Assembly (NCBI GenBank): GCA_022759365.1 | Contig: JAEMPJ010000001.1 | Span: 31,299 to 95,298 of the forward strand | Length of the DNA stretch: 64,000 nucleotides | DNA from: Thermogladius sp. | GTDB lineage: Archaea; Thermoproteota; Thermoprotei_A; Sulfolobales; Desulfurococcaceae | Direction: 5' to 3' | Part shown: positions 1 to 10,816 of the stretch, piece by piece | Numbering within the stretch: the first letter of the stretch is position 1 | Layout of the letters: each line of letters begins with the position of its first letter | Made by a program: the position numbers and the translations under genes | Notes under the pieces: generated by a model | Seen by the model: the letters and a program-made list of their open reading frames with translations, nothing else | Database searches by the model: none | What the model was told of the DNA's origin: nothing

Positions 1-1
1 C

Positions 2-1015
2 ATTGACAAGACTACGAAGTCGATCTCCATTGGAAGATACTATGCTGTAGATGGGTTTTCGCCTAAACCCATTCGGGTTGTAACGCACATACATAGCGAC
101 CACTTAATGGGGCTTAAAGACAGTTTGAGGTTCTCCAGCTTTATAGTGGGGACACCTCTAACCCTCGACCTCATAGAAGAGATAGCATTACAGGATAGCG
201 AGTCACGCGACCTGTTTAAGGCAAAGAAAAAGCCGTTGAACTACGGTGAGAAGCTAGAGTTCTACGACTCCACACTCACGCTATTGGAGAACGACCATAC
301 GTTTGGGGCATGCCAGGTCATGATAGAGGTTGACGGTGTTAGAGTGGGTTATACAGGTGACATAAAACTAGGGGGTAAAACAAGGATCATGAAGGATCTA
401 GACGTGTTGATAATAGAATCAACGTACGGGTCGCCAAGGTATAGGAGGCCTTTCAAGCAGAGTGTCCACGAAATACTCCTTGACACTGTAAGGTATGGAT
501 TAAGAAAGTATGGTGTAGTCCACATCTACGGTTACCACGGGAAGCTACAGGAGGTCATGGTCTACCTTAGAAGCAATGGCATTGACGTCCCGTTCCTAAT
601 GTCGGAGAACGTTTTCCGCGCTACTAGGATCCTTGAGAAACACCATATCCTGATCGGCAACTTCTACAGGGAAAGGGAGAAAAATAGCTTCGAGCAATAT
701 GTGCTGTTTAAACATTTCAACCAGGCGAAATATCGTAGGATCGACGGCAGCGTCCTAAACATAATTCTAAGTGGATGGGAGTTCGAGAATCCTGGTAGGA
801 GGGTTGATGAGCACACTTGGTTGATCGCTCTAAGCGACCACGCCGATTTCGATGACCTGATCACCTACGTTGAAAAATCTAGTCCACAGATCGTCGTCAT
901 AGATGCGTCGAGGGATGGCGAGCCTTTTGAGCTAGCTGAAGAGCTCGTGAGGAGGGGTTTCATCGCGTTCGTCCTTCCACCTAAAGGTGATGGGAACCAT
1001 GCTGGCTTTAGTTAG
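2..1015 (+). CDS. Metallo-beta-lactamase-fold hydrolase (exonuclease/mRNA 3'-end-processing-like), 5' truncated by window
   Basis: Frame stays open upstream of the listed ATG and encodes VTHIHSDHLMGLKD (HxHxDH motif); later GYTGDIK and SDHADFDDL motifs. Confidence 0.8.
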   Translation: MDKTTKSISIGRYYAVDGFSPKPIRVVTHIHSDHLMGLKDSLRFSSFIVGTPLTLDLIEEIALQDSESRDLFKAKKKPLNYGEKLEFYDSTLTLLENDHTFGACQVMIEVDGVRVGYTGDIKLGGKTRIMKDLDVLIIESTYGSPRYRRPFKQSVHEILLDTVRYGLRKYGVVHIYGYHGKLQEVMVYLRSNGIDVPFLMSENVFRATRILEKHHILIGNFYREREKNSFEQYVLFKHFNQAKYRRIDGSVLNIILSGWEFENPGRRVDEHTWLIALSDHADFDDLITYVEKSSPQIVVIDASRDGEPFELAEELVRRGFIAFVLPPKGDGNHAGFS

Positions 1016-2099
1016 GCACCACATGATCGGTTCTCTTCTGATGGGGCCCGGGGGCTCGGAATACGTCTCGCTGGAGACGGCTATCGCGTTGAAGAAAGCT
1101 GGTTTCGAAGTCTACCTGGACTCGCTTGGTGTGAGGACTTTTGACAAACTTGTATCGTTGAGCGAATTCTATGGTTTAAGCTACGAAGAAATCTCAGATA
1201 TAGGCCTAGGCTACCCTGATGAGAAGGTAGATATTGTGATCAACACAAGCGGGGACGTGCTCTCCGGTAGAAGCCAGGTGGTCTACCTCCACTACCCCTC
1301 CTTCCTCGAGGTCAACACCTACTATCCTGCTGTGAAGGGGTTCGCCAGAGCTTTGGGCAACTTGTACTCTCTACTCAACAGTCTGTTCTTCCCCCTCTAC
1401 ATCAAATACACAAGGGTTTTCATAGCAAACTCCAGTTTGACGGCATGGTTCTTCAATAAAGTTTACGGTGTAGAGCCGGTTATAGTGTATCCTCCCGTGA
1501 ACCTAGATGATATAATCGGTGAAGAGCCTCTGGGCTTTAAGGATAGGGATCCCAGGATATTGATCATATCAAGGTTTTCCCCCGAGAAGAATTTGGAGAA
1601 AGCTGTCTCAATAGGAAAAATAGTTAAAGAACGCAAGCTGAACATGGAGATAGTGATAGCCGGCTCATTCTCAGAGATGAATGGATGGTATTTGAAGAAG
1701 ATTATCAATGAAATCGAGGAGAACAACCTAGGTGACATTGTAACATTGAGGCTAAACATCTCGAGGAAAGAGCTTGTAAAGCTATACAAGACATCCCTCC
1801 TCTACGTGCATCTCACACCAATGGAGCACTTCGGGATCTCAATTGTCGAGTCCATGGCCGCGGGGACGCCCACAATAATCCCGAGGAACAGTGGGGCGTG
1901 GATCGACATAGTTGGCGGAAACCCTGAGATAAGCCTGCCATACTCCGACTTGAATGAACTAATAGAACACGTCGTGAGGATTACGAAGGATGAAGAGTTG
2001 TGGAGGAAAATAAGCTTTAACGCAAGGCTTAAGAGCCTGAGCTTCAGCAGGTACAGGTATCACGAGGAGATATCGAATATAGTGAGGAAACTAGTCTAG
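987..2099 (+). CDS. Glycosyltransferase family 4 (GT-B fold)
   Basis: ISRFSPEKNLEKAVSIGK, HFGISIVESMAAGTPTIIPRNSGAW typical of GT4; overlaps previous gene by 29 nt. Confidence 0.85.
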   Translation: MMGTMLALVRHHMIGSLLMGPGGSEYVSLETAIALKKAGFEVYLDSLGVRTFDKLVSLSEFYGLSYEEISDIGLGYPDEKVDIVINTSGDVLSGRSQVVYLHYPSFLEVNTYYPAVKGFARALGNLYSLLNSLFFPLYIKYTRVFIANSSLTAWFFNKVYGVEPVIVYPPVNLDDIIGEEPLGFKDRDPRILIISRFSPEKNLEKAVSIGKIVKERKLNMEIVIAGSFSEMNGWYLKKIINEIEENNLGDIVTLRLNISRKELVKLYKTSLLYVHLTPMEHFGISIVESMAAGTPTIIPRNSGAWIDIVGGNPEISLPYSDLNELIEHVVRITKDEELWRKISFNARLKSLSFSRYRYHEEISNIVRKLV

Positions 2100-2173
2100 A
2101 GGCTTGGACACACCGACGGGTTTTCTCAGGCAGGTGCGCTGAAATTATTAAGCAGGACACCTATACAATATAG

Positions 2174-2242
2174 TTGTGATGAGAGATCGCGGGTCTTAGT
2201 GGCCGGAATGCTGAAAAAGAGTCGAGCTGAGAATCATTTTTT
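2174..2242 (+). ncRNA. Candidate C/D box sRNA
   Basis: Box C GTGATGA (2176-2182), CTGA at 2211-2214 and 2227-2230, TATA-like AATTATTAA about 26 nt upstream, T-run at 2235-2240. Confidence 0.4.
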
Positions 2243-2764
2243 CTTAGCTCTCTCAATGGCGTCCCTAATTCTCTTCAAGGCTTCTTCTCTGCTCTTCCAG
2301 GCTAAAACCTTCACCCATTTACCTTTCTCAAGCTCTTTATAGTGCTGGAAGAAGTGGGCTATCCTCTGCTTCACGATATCCGGGAGGTCTGTGATGTCCT
2401 TTATATTCTCGAATCTAGCGTCGATCTTCTCGTAGGGTACGGCGACTATCTTCAGATCCCTACCCTTCTCATCCTCTGTCTCCAGAGCCCCTATGGGTCG
2501 AACCTTAATAACAGAGCCCGGTATCAAGGGGTCCTGCATGTATATTAGAACGTCTACAGGGTCGCCGTCTTCTTCCAGGGTTCCCGGTATGAAACCGTAG
2601 TTGAACGGGTAGACCATGGATGTGAACAGTATTCTGTCGACTTGGAGCACGCCTGTCTCTTTGTCTATCTCGTATTTCACGCCAGTATTCATCGGTATTT
2701 CAACCACAACATTGACAACCTCAGGTGCCTTATCGCCTGGGCCTATCTTATCGTATATACCCAC
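2234..2764 (-). CDS. ppa: Inorganic pyrophosphatase
   Basis: Family I PPase signature [28 protein letters not shown]. Confidence 0.95.
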   Translation of the reverse strand: MGIYDKIGPGDKAPEVVNVVVEIPMNTGVKYEIDKETGVLQVDRILFTSMVYPFNYGFIPGTLEEDGDPVDVLIYMQDPLIPGSVIKVRPIGALETEDEKGRDLKIVAVPYEKIDARFENIKDITDLPDIVKQRIAHFFQHYKELEKGKWVKVLAWKSREEALKRIRDAIERAKKK

Positions 2765-2821
2765 AGCAGCTCACCAGACTCAACAGTAGCCTGGACGGGA
2801 GACTTAAATCTAACGGCGCCC

Positions 2822-3238
2822 TTAGCTACTGAGCCTTATCAGGATGCTCGCGGGGACGCCGTCACGTAGTACTACAGTGATTTTTGCCTCTATATCGAGG
2901 TTTGCAAGCGGCTCAAGGCTTTTCCTTATCGACTGCAGAACCTGGATGTTCTTGTTCAGCCTCTCAACCGCTTCTTCAATGACCTTACTTTCCTCTTCGG
3001 CGGAGGGGTCTATTATCAGCTTTGAGTCCTTCAAGTCTATCACTGTTGATTTCTTGGTCTCGCCTACCCCTAGTGTCTTCAAGAGGTCTTTCAACTTCTT
3101 CTCCTGCTCCGATCTAACCCTGACGTCTTCAAGTCTCCTTAAAAACTCCGCTAGTAGGGCTCTGTAACTGTTAACTTCCTCATCAATAAACTTCACTAAC
3201 TCCCCTATGGATTTGAATTCTCTCACAACCATGGACAT
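2822..3238 (-). CDS. Coiled-coil hypothetical protein
   Basis: Intact ORF in operon-like position; no recognised motif. Confidence 0.6.
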   Translation of the reverse strand: MSMVVREFKSIGELVKFIDEEVNSYRALLAEFLRRLEDVRVRSEQEKKLKDLLKTLGVGETKKSTVIDLKDSKLIIDPSAEEESKVIEEAVERLNKNIQVLQSIRKSLEPLANLDIEAKITVVLRDGVPASILIRLSS

Positions 3239-3287
3239 GTGTACACCACTAAACTATATTTCTAGAGCCGAAAGTTAAAAATGTTGA

Positions 3288-4157
3288 TTAGACTCCTAAA
3301 CCCTTCAGCAACGATGGTATATCGCTAACCTTCCTCGCGACCGGTATGCCGCTCTCCGTCAATGCCTTAACCTTTGATTCATAGTCACCTAGACCCATCG
3401 AGATTATAGCTCCAGCGTGCCCCATCCTCTTCTCTCTGGGGGCCGATCTGCCGGCTATATAGGCTACGACGGGCTTCTTCTCGGCAAGACCAGAGTAGTA
3501 TTTGGCGAACCTCTCCTCCAGGTCTCCACCTATCTCCCCCACCAACACTACATACCTTGTCTTCGGGTCTTCGAGGAACATATTGTATACTTCAATGAAG
3601 TCCAGCCCTGTCACGGGGTCACCCCCGATCCCGATTGCGACTGAGACGCCTAGCCCCGATCTACTTAACTGCCAGGCGACTTCATATGAGAGAGTGCCGC
3701 TCCTCGACATGACGGCCACTACACCCGGCTTATAGTAGTTTGCCGGCATTATGCCAAGCTTGGTTTCCCCTGGTACAATGAGGCCCGGGGTGTTGGGGCC
3801 CACTATCGTCACGCCTTTCAACTTCGCGTAGTGGACAATCCTCAGCTCCTCTAATAGAGGAATGCCTTCGGTGACCACAACGATCAGCTTGATATCGTTC
3901 TCAACAGCCTCTAACACAGCATCATAGGCTGCTCTAGCTGGGACGAACACTACTGAAGCGTCCACTCCCCCGGTCTCCCTCAAAGCCTCTCTAACAGTGT
4001 TGAAGACCCTAACCCCGTGAACCGTGGAGCCGCCCTTGCCGGGCGTGACGCCGGCGACTATCCTCGTACCATACTCCAACATGAGCTTTGTGTGGAAGCT
4101 ACCCTCTTTCCCAGTTATCCCCTGGACGAGAACCCTCGTATTCTTCCCAGCTATCAA
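3288..4157 (-). CDS. sucD: Succinyl-CoA synthetase (ADP-forming) alpha subunit
   Basis: [32 protein letters not shown] active-site His motif. Confidence 0.93.
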   Translation of the reverse strand: MIAGKNTRVLVQGITGKEGSFHTKLMLEYGTRIVAGVTPGKGGSTVHGVRVFNTVREALRETGGVDASVVFVPARAAYDAVLEAVENDIKLIVVVTEGIPLLEELRIVHYAKLKGVTIVGPNTPGLIVPGETKLGIMPANYYKPGVVAVMSRSGTLSYEVAWQLSRSGLGVSVAIGIGGDPVTGLDFIEVYNMFLEDPKTRYVVLVGEIGGDLEERFAKYYSGLAEKKPVVAYIAGRSAPREKRMGHAGAIISMGLGDYESKVKALTESGIPVARKVSDIPSLLKGLGV

Positions 4158-5308
4158 ACCCCACCACCCCGTGAGATCTCAACTGCCCTGCGAACCGCTT
4201 CGTCCACATCCTCATAGACCAATAGCCCTGCCTCCCTAAGGATTCTAACACCCTCCTCCTGGTTTGTGCCCATAAGCCTAACGACCACAGGTTTCTTTGA
4301 ACCCGTCTCCTCGATCGCTTGCTTAACACCCAAGGCTACTTCATCACACCTGGTCATACCCCCGAAGATGTTAACCAGCACAACCCTTACGCGGGGGTTC
4401 TCGAGTAGGAGTCTAACAGCCTCCTTAACCCTGTCCCTCGAGGCCCCTCCGCCTGACCACACGTCGAGGAAGTTAGCCGGCTTCCCGCCATAGTACTCTA
4501 TTAGATCCATTGTGGCCATAGTCAACCCGGCTCCGTTGCCTATCACCCCGATGTAGCCATCAAGGGACACGTAGGTGAAGCCTTTCTCCCTAGCACTCCT
4601 CTCCTCACTCGTCAACTCCCTGTATTTCAATTTTTCTAGATCAGGGTGCCTGAACAAGCTGTTGTCGTCGACCAGTATCTTAGCGTCGAGTGCTATGAGA
4701 GAGCCGGAGCAGTCTACCGCGAGTGGATTTATCTCGACGAGCTCGGCGTCGTAGTCCACCATAATCCTGTAGAGGCCGGCCAGGATCCTCTCAACCTCGC
4801 CCCAAGCCTCAGCCGGTAGACCTATGAAAGACGCTATAGTCCTCGCAATATAAGGCGAGAAGCCAATGTACGGGTTGGTGTTCAACTTAACTAATGACTC
4901 AGGGTTCTTCCTCGCTAACTCCTCGATTTCAACGCCCCCGATCTTCGACGCAATGTAGACCAGAGATCTAGACGCCCTGTCGACCGTGAGGGATAAATAG
5001 AGCTCGCGGGACACGCAGACCTTCTTCTCCACTAGGAGGAGTTCAACCCTGGAGCCCTTGATTTCCTTAGAGAGCATCTCGCCGGCGAGACGGTAGGCTT
5101 CATCAGGGCTCTCAGCAAACTTCACACCACCCGCCAACCCTCTACCACCAACAGGCACCTGCGCTTTTATCACCGAAGAACCTAGCTTGGCGACTGCCTC
5201 CCTAGCCTCCTGGGGCGTTCTGCAAACCACGCCCTCGGGTGTTCTAATACCGTATCTTCTGAAGATCTCTTTAGCCTCATACTCTAGAAGCCTCATTCCA
5301 CCGCGCAC
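4154..5308 (-). CDS. sucC: Succinyl-CoA synthetase beta subunit
   Basis: ATP-grasp N-terminus ([15 protein letters not shown]), [14 protein letters not shown]; overlaps sucD by 4 nt. Confidence 0.93.
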   Translation of the reverse strand: MRGGMRLLEYEAKEIFRRYGIRTPEGVVCRTPQEAREAVAKLGSSVIKAQVPVGGRGLAGGVKFAESPDEAYRLAGEMLSKEIKGSRVELLLVEKKVCVSRELYLSLTVDRASRSLVYIASKIGGVEIEELARKNPESLVKLNTNPYIGFSPYIARTIASFIGLPAEAWGEVERILAGLYRIMVDYDAELVEINPLAVDCSGSLIALDAKILVDDNSLFRHPDLEKLKYRELTSEERSAREKGFTYVSLDGYIGVIGNGAGLTMATMDLIEYYGGKPANFLDVWSGGGASRDRVKEAVRLLLENPRVRVVLVNIFGGMTRCDEVALGVKQAIEETGSKKPVVVRLMGTNQEEGVRILREAGLLVYEDVDEAVRRAVEISRGGGV

Positions 5309-5354
5309 CCGTAGTGTTGGTGATAAGCTTACACGATAAAAAAGTATGTTTTAG

Positions 5355-6080
5355 TCAACACAATATTAATTCATACTTGTTCACTATTTTGTTTACAACA
5401 ATAGCCTTCGACTCGTCTCCAATAAACACCACCTTGCTGAACCTCCTCTTCAACTCGTCAGCTACCCCCTTAACCTTGAGCTCATACTCTTTGGGTATCC
5501 CCTTTGATCCCAGCAACCAGGTTAGAGATACCACTTCTACCTCCATAGAGCTGGGCTTGAACCCCTCTTTAATCCAGCTGGCAAGCTTCACTAAACAACC
5601 CGCGTCCCGCTCCACAGGCTCACTGAGAATCTTTATCACCGCGTCAACGAGCTCAGGGTCTTTAACCCAGTGATCGGACAACTCCGCAGTCAACATGTCT
5701 AGCTGAGAGGCGTGTTCAATGTACTTGTCCCGCAACTCCTCCGCTCCCTTGCTAATAGCATCCCTCAAGACTCTCATAGAGCTAGCCAGGTTGTTGATGC
5801 GGTCTACAATTGAAACCAGTCTGCATAAATCAATTAAATCGACCGTTTTCTCCAGCGAGCAAAACACTTTCAAGCACTTCACAGTATCCTCAAGAGTGTC
5901 GTCTATAACCACATACACGTGGCGGTTCACCCTCTGAAGCCTCCTTAACGATTCTTTCAACGCGTGGAGAAGCTTCTTCTCAGGGTCAACTAGAAAAAGA
6001 GGCAGAGTAGCTAGTGCTACACCCTCATCCCTGCTCAAAGCCTCTATGATCTCCTCAACACAAGGGTCTCTCCCGCTCAA
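5355..6080 (-). CDS. Hypothetical protein
   Basis: Intact ORF overlapping upstream kinase stop by 4 nt. Confidence 0.6.
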   Translation of the reverse strand: MSGRDPCVEEIIEALSRDEGVALATLPLFLVDPEKKLLHALKESLRRLQRVNRHVYVVIDDTLEDTVKCLKVFCSLEKTVDLIDLCRLVSIVDRINNLASSMRVLRDAISKGAEELRDKYIEHASQLDMLTAELSDHWVKDPELVDAVIKILSEPVERDAGCLVKLASWIKEGFKPSSMEVEVVSLTWLLGSKGIPKEYELKVKGVADELKRRFSKVVFIGDESKAIVVNKIVNKYELILC

Positions 6081-7048
6081 ATCAACTCTCCTAGCCTAGC
6101 CTCATCAAACTTGCCGAGATCCTCTACGTAGGTTTTCTCTAGCTGCTTATTAAACAAGTTTCTATCCCAGCACAGGATGCTCCCCTTACAGAAGGTCTTG
6201 AAAGTACCTGCCGCGAGACCGTGCAACAAGGCCTTCAACGGGTCGCGGCTGTCAAGGTAGGCGGCGTTGAAGAATGCGGCAAAGGCGTCACCTGCCCCTG
6301 TGGCATTCACTGGTTTCCTAACAGGGTCGGAGAACCCTCTCAAAGCCCTCCCACCACCCGTGAGAACTACAGCGCCCTCCCCGCCTTTCTTCACCACGAC
6401 GAGGTCCGCACCTCTCTTCAAAATCTGTGCCAAACCTGCTGGTCTAAGCGTTCTCGCTTCAGGCTTATTCAAGTAGATTATATTGACATAGCGGGCTGCT
6501 TTGACCACGTTTTCAGGTTCCTCAAGTGCGTAGAGGCCTGGGTCGTAGGATAAGATCGTACCATACGTCTTAGCCACCACGCCTAACTCCTCCACAAGCC
6601 CGGGGGCGACGGAGGCCAGGTGTATAACGTTCGCGTCCTTAATCAACTGCCTCGGTATGTCTCCAAGCGTGAGAAACTCGTTAGCACCACGGTACTTGAT
6701 CATGGATCTCTCACCTCCACTGGAGACGAAAACCGCGACGACACCGGGTAGCTCGTCGACGAGCTTAATGTACCTCACGTCAACCCCTATGGCCTTAATC
6801 TCCTCGATGAGCTTCTGGGATAGTGCGTGAGTGGAGGTTGAAGCCACTAGATACGCGTAGTGCCCGTAGTAAGTTGCCGCCACAGCGTAGTTTAAAGCCG
6901 CCCCTCCAGGGCTTATATTGAACTCTCTCGCGTAGACAGACTCATCTTTTCCAGGCATTTTGTCGATGTAAAAAACCATGTCTACGTTGATATTCCCGAC
7001 ACTAACGTGGACGGGTTTTTGGCTATTAAGCTCTCTTCCTCTTCTCAA
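6077..7048 (-). CDS. PfkB-family carbohydrate/nucleoside kinase
   Basis: GGAALNYAVAATYYG and NATGAGDAFAAFF ribokinase signatures. Confidence 0.9.
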   Translation of the reverse strand: MRRGRELNSQKPVHVSVGNINVDMVFYIDKMPGKDESVYAREFNISPGGAALNYAVAATYYGHYAYLVASTSTHALSQKLIEEIKAIGVDVRYIKLVDELPGVVAVFVSSGGERSMIKYRGANEFLTLGDIPRQLIKDANVIHLASVAPGLVEELGVVAKTYGTILSYDPGLYALEEPENVVKAARYVNIIYLNKPEARTLRPAGLAQILKRGADLVVVKKGGEGAVVLTGGGRALRGFSDPVRKPVNATGAGDAFAAFFNAAYLDSRDPLKALLHGLAAGTFKTFCKGSILCWDRNLFNKQLEKTYVEDLGKFDEARLGELI

Positions 7049-7892
7049 ACCACTCCCCGATCACGGATGGTGTAATACCCGGCCTACCCTTCTTCAATGC
7101 GGCGTCGTCCCATTCGCTTAGAATCTTAACCGCCTCGTTCGCAACCCTTATAGCGTCTTCCACCCCGGCATCAACCACGAACTCCTCTGTCTCCCTGTTC
7201 GCTATCGCCGCGCAGACGGCGCCAGCCCTCAGCCCGTAGATGTTAGCCAAGGTGAATATTGTAGCGGCCTCCATCTCGAAGTTCAGGACTCGGATAGACC
7301 TGAGAAACTCTATTAAACCCTTCTGGAAGGGGGGCAGATACCCCTTGAAACCGGGCCTCTCCTGCCCCACGTAGAAACTATCGCTACTAGCCGTTAACCC
7401 AACGTGGTATCTCACACCTAGCTCCTCCGCGGCCTCGATTAAAGCCAATACGACATCATAGGAGGCTACAGCAGGGTACTCTGGTATAACATAGTGCCTG
7501 CTCGTCCCATCCATCCTCACAGCGCCGGTTGATATCACGAGGTCGCCTAATTTGATCTCCCTCGTCAAAGCCCCCGTAGTCCCGACTCTTATAAATGTGT
7601 CTGCACCAACCCTGGCTAGCTCCTCGACAGCTATTGCCGTAGCAGGCCCGCCGATCCCCGTGCTAGTGGCGCTTATGAAAACACCCTTGTAGTAGCCGCT
7701 GTACGTAACGTACTCGCGGTGGGAGGCGACCTGCCAGCTTCTATCCCAGTACCTAGCTATCCGGGGCACTCTCTCAGGGTCGCCTGGAAGGAGGACATAC
7801 CTGGAGACATCGCCTGGTTTAACAGCGAGGTGGTAGACCCTGCCTTCAGCGCTGACAGGCTGACTAGCCGACTTCAACTTCTCTTCAACCAA
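7026..7892 (-). CDS. Nucleoside (uridine-type) phosphorylase
   Basis: VLLPGDPERVPRIA, TSTGIGGPATAIAVEEL, RVGTTGAL, NFEMEAATIFTLA. Confidence 0.92.
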   Translation of the reverse strand: MVEEKLKSASQPVSAEGRVYHLAVKPGDVSRYVLLPGDPERVPRIARYWDRSWQVASHREYVTYSGYYKGVFISATSTGIGGPATAIAVEELARVGADTFIRVGTTGALTREIKLGDLVISTGAVRMDGTSRHYVIPEYPAVASYDVVLALIEAAEELGVRYHVGLTASSDSFYVGQERPGFKGYLPPFQKGLIEFLRSIRVLNFEMEAATIFTLANIYGLRAGAVCAAIANRETEEFVVDAGVEDAIRVANEAVKILSEWDDAALKKGRPGITPSVIGEWFEKRKRA

Positions 7893-8421
7893 CTCGGCCG
7901 ACCTCTAATATGGAAACCTCGAGGGTGCTTAAATCCACTATAGCGAATGTGGCTTTATTAGTTAAATACCCGCAGGCCTCCCCGGGGTTTAGGATAAGCC
8001 TGCCGCCGGTTTTCTCGACCAACGGCCTATGGGTGTGGCCGAACATGACGGCATCTACATCCAGGCTCCTAGCAAGGTTTCTGGCAAGCGACTCGGTCTC
8101 AGAGACACTCCCATACCCGTGGAGGAGGGCAATCCGCCTACCCGATAATTCAATGGTCTTTACCCCACTATACAGCTCCCAACCAGCTTCGGCGAAAAGC
8201 TTGGTTAACTGGAGTATGTCGCCGTCGTTGTTGCCTAAAATGCCTATTACCCTAGCATTTTTTAATTCTTCGCGCATCAGCCTTACAGTAAAAGGTGATA
8301 TAAAGTCGCCTAGATGTATGACAGTTTTTACGCCTAACTCATTGAATTCCCCGAGAATCTTCCTCAAGTTAGGCAAATTATCATGAGTATCGCTGAGAAC
8401 CCCTATGATCAAACCGGGCAC
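7885..8421 (-). CDS. YfcE/MJ0936-family phosphodiesterase
   Basis: GVLSDTHDNLPNL, HLGDFISP, GNNDGD, MFGHTHRP metallophosphoesterase motifs. Confidence 0.9.
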   Translation of the reverse strand: MPGLIIGVLSDTHDNLPNLRKILGEFNELGVKTVIHLGDFISPFTVRLMREELKNARVIGILGNNDGDILQLTKLFAEAGWELYSGVKTIELSGRRIALLHGYGSVSETESLARNLARSLDVDAVMFGHTHRPLVEKTGGRLILNPGEACGYLTNKATFAIVDLSTLEVSILEVGRVG

Positions 8422-8451
8422 CAGGAAACCTCTTTGATTATAGGGGAAAAA

Positions 8452-9030
8452 TCACTCTATTTTGATGGAATACCCTTTCTTCTCGGACTTTGTCTTCTTG
8501 AGTTTAACTTCCAAGATGCCGTTCTTGTATGAGGCTTTCGCCGACTGAGGGTCAACTTCGGAGGGTAGTTCGACCTCTTTGTAGTACTTCCTATTAGTAT
8601 CGCTTGCCTTGATGATAAGAGTCCTCTTGTCCTCCCCAACCTCAACGTTGATCTTCTCCTTGTCGACACCCGGCAGCTCACAGACAACGGTTATCTCTTC
8701 ATCACCCTCTATTACGTCTACAAGCGGTTCTCTCTCCTCTGTTATGACGGGTCTTCCTCTCACACGTCTAACGTTGCCGAATTCTTCGAAGACAGGCCTA
8801 CCATCTGGCCCAATCGTCAGCCTAAACCCGTATACGTATGGCCCGTAGACTTTAACTCCTCTTCTCTCAAGCTCCTTCTCGTCTATGGGCACCCTCTCGA
8901 ACTCCCTGAACATCCTCTCCATGTCCTCAAGCATATCGTTGATCATGTCCTCGATGTACCTAAACGGGTCTATGAAGGACCTCCGCCTCCTACGCCAGTA
9001 ATCCCACTCGTCGCTCATGTCTACCACCAC
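8452..9030 (-). CDS. Hsp20/alpha-crystallin small heat shock protein
   Basis: EREPLVDVIEGDEEITVVCELPGVDKEKINVEV ... YKNGILEVKLKK. Confidence 0.9.
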   Translation of the reverse strand: MVVDMSDEWDYWRRRRRSFIDPFRYIEDMINDMLEDMERMFREFERVPIDEKELERRGVKVYGPYVYGFRLTIGPDGRPVFEEFGNVRRVRGRPVITEEREPLVDVIEGDEEITVVCELPGVDKEKINVEVGEDKRTLIIKASDTNRKYYKEVELPSEVDPQSAKASYKNGILEVKLKKTKSEKKGYSIKIE

Positions 9031-9067
9031 TATATAGATATGATGCTAGAGACCTTTATACCTAAGC

Positions 9068-9541
9068 ATGGTTGAACGAATATATTATAAGCGTGGACAC
9101 CAATATGGCTTGAAGGGGGTTGCTTTGAAGATCCTTACGAGGGAACTGAAGATTTCTACGTCAAGTAGGTTTCAGCTAATCGATATCACTGAGAGCGTTG
9201 AAAAAATTGTGGAAGAGAGCGGCGTTCGGAACGGCCTTGTCCTCGTTTTCGCCCCTCACGCCACAGCGTCGATCGTTTTAAACGAGCATGAGAGCGGGTT
9301 AATGGAGGATATGATACAGAAGCTCGTCGAATTCACAGAGCCCGGTAGCAGTAAGTGGAGGCATAATGCTATAGACGATAACGCCCACGCCCACCTAGGC
9401 TCAGCGTTCTTCGGTCAGGAGAGAGTGCTACCGGTTGTAGACGGTAGGGTTGTCAGAGGGACATGGCAGAACATATTCCTGGTGGAGATGGATGGCCCAC
9501 GTAGGAGTAGAAGCGTTATCGTGACTGTTATGGGTGAGTAA
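9068..9541 (+). CDS. YjbQ/UPF0047 family protein
   Basis: [49 protein letters not shown]. Confidence 0.9.
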   Translation: MVERIYYKRGHQYGLKGVALKILTRELKISTSSRFQLIDITESVEKIVEESGVRNGLVLVFAPHATASIVLNEHESGLMEDMIQKLVEFTEPGSSKWRHNAIDDNAHAHLGSAFFGQERVLPVVDGRVVRGTWQNIFLVEMDGPRRSRSVIVTVMGE

Positions 9542-10722
9542 TGTTGAGGCTGTACGTGGCGTCCCCAGAGGAGATTTCAGCGGGGGAGATCACAGATATA
9601 TACTTTGTTAGGAGCAAGCAGATACTTGAAGCCAAAAAGCTAGAGAAGAAGGTCAGGGTAGAGCTCCACGTTGTTAAACTACCTAGAGGCTACGAGTGGG
9701 CGGTGTTTACAGGGCTTGAAGAGGCCCTCTGGCTCCTCAAGGACAAGCCTGTGACAGTCTACAGCCTGCCTGAGGGCACTCTCTTCAAAGCAGGCGAGCC
9801 CCTGATGATTATTGAAGGCTACCTCCACGATCTAATCTTGTACGAGACGGCTCTACTCGGTATCCTAAGACACTACACCAGCATATCGAGCAAGGCGGCT
9901 AGGCTGAAAAGGCTGGCCATGGACAAGACCCTCCTATTCTTCGGCCTGAGGGCAGCCCACCCAGCTATCGCGCCAATGATGGATAGAGCCGCATACATAG
10001 GGGGCTTCGATGCGGTGTCGGGGGCTATGAGCAAGAAATACCTCGGGGTCGAGCCCCAGGGGACGATGCCCCACGCCCTCATTATAGCATTCGGCGACCA
10101 GAAAGCCGCCTGGAGAGCCTTCGATGAAGTAGTGGATAGTAGAGTACCCAGGATCATGCTTGTAGACACATTCTACGATGAGAGAATGGAGGCTCTCGAG
10201 GCAGCTAAACTACTGGGGGAGAGGTTATCGGGTGTTAGGCTTGATACGCCGAGCTCGAGGAGAGGCAACATGAGGGCTATTGTAGAGGAGGTTAGGTGGA
10301 CGCTCGACATACACGGCTTCAAACACGTTAAGATAGTTGTAAGCGGCGGCATAGATGAGAAGGAGATCGTGGCTTTAAGAGACATAGTGGATGCTTTCGG
10401 CATAGGAACCAGCGTCGCTTCACCTCCAAACGTAGATATCAGCGCCGATATTGTCGAGGTTTACGAGGGCGGTTCGTGGAGGCCGGTGGCTAAGAGAGGG
10501 AAGTTCCCGGGGGCTAAACAGCTGTACAGGAAGAGGCCTGGGTTGAACGATGTTGTAACGTTATTTGAGTCTAGCGACAAGCCTGAAGGCTACACGCCGA
10601 TGCTCAAGAAGTATATTGAGAACGGTAGGCTCCTCGTAGAGAAACTCCCGTCGCCGCAGGAGATCAGGGCTTACGTGCTCGAGCAATTGAAAGAAGTGCC
10701 GGAGCCCTCTATCAATCCATAG
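9541..10722 (+). CDS. pncB: Nicotinate phosphoribosyltransferase
   Basis: [49 protein letters not shown]; start overlaps previous stop (TAATG). Confidence 0.9.
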   Translation: MLRLYVASPEEISAGEITDIYFVRSKQILEAKKLEKKVRVELHVVKLPRGYEWAVFTGLEEALWLLKDKPVTVYSLPEGTLFKAGEPLMIIEGYLHDLILYETALLGILRHYTSISSKAARLKRLAMDKTLLFFGLRAAHPAIAPMMDRAAYIGGFDAVSGAMSKKYLGVEPQGTMPHALIIAFGDQKAAWRAFDEVVDSRVPRIMLVDTFYDERMEALEAAKLLGERLSGVRLDTPSSRRGNMRAIVEEVRWTLDIHGFKHVKIVVSGGIDEKEIVALRDIVDAFGIGTSVASPPNVDISADIVEVYEGGSWRPVAKRGKFPGAKQLYRKRPGLNDVVTLFESSDKPEGYTPMLKKYIENGRLLVEKLPSPQEIRAYVLEQLKEVPEPSINP

Positions 10723-10816
10723 TCTACAGCTTGTTTTGCTTCCACGTCTGTAAAAGAGGCGGTCTTTTCCCTTTCCTGAAGGGCTATGGCTTTCAGTTGT
10801 AGGAGCCTGGAAGCGA

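Noticed and set aside
3417-4329. Multiple ORFs antisense to sucC/sucD in the ORF track
   Set aside because: Mutually overlapping frames inside well-supported genes; low-complexity or arbitrary composition, no motifs.
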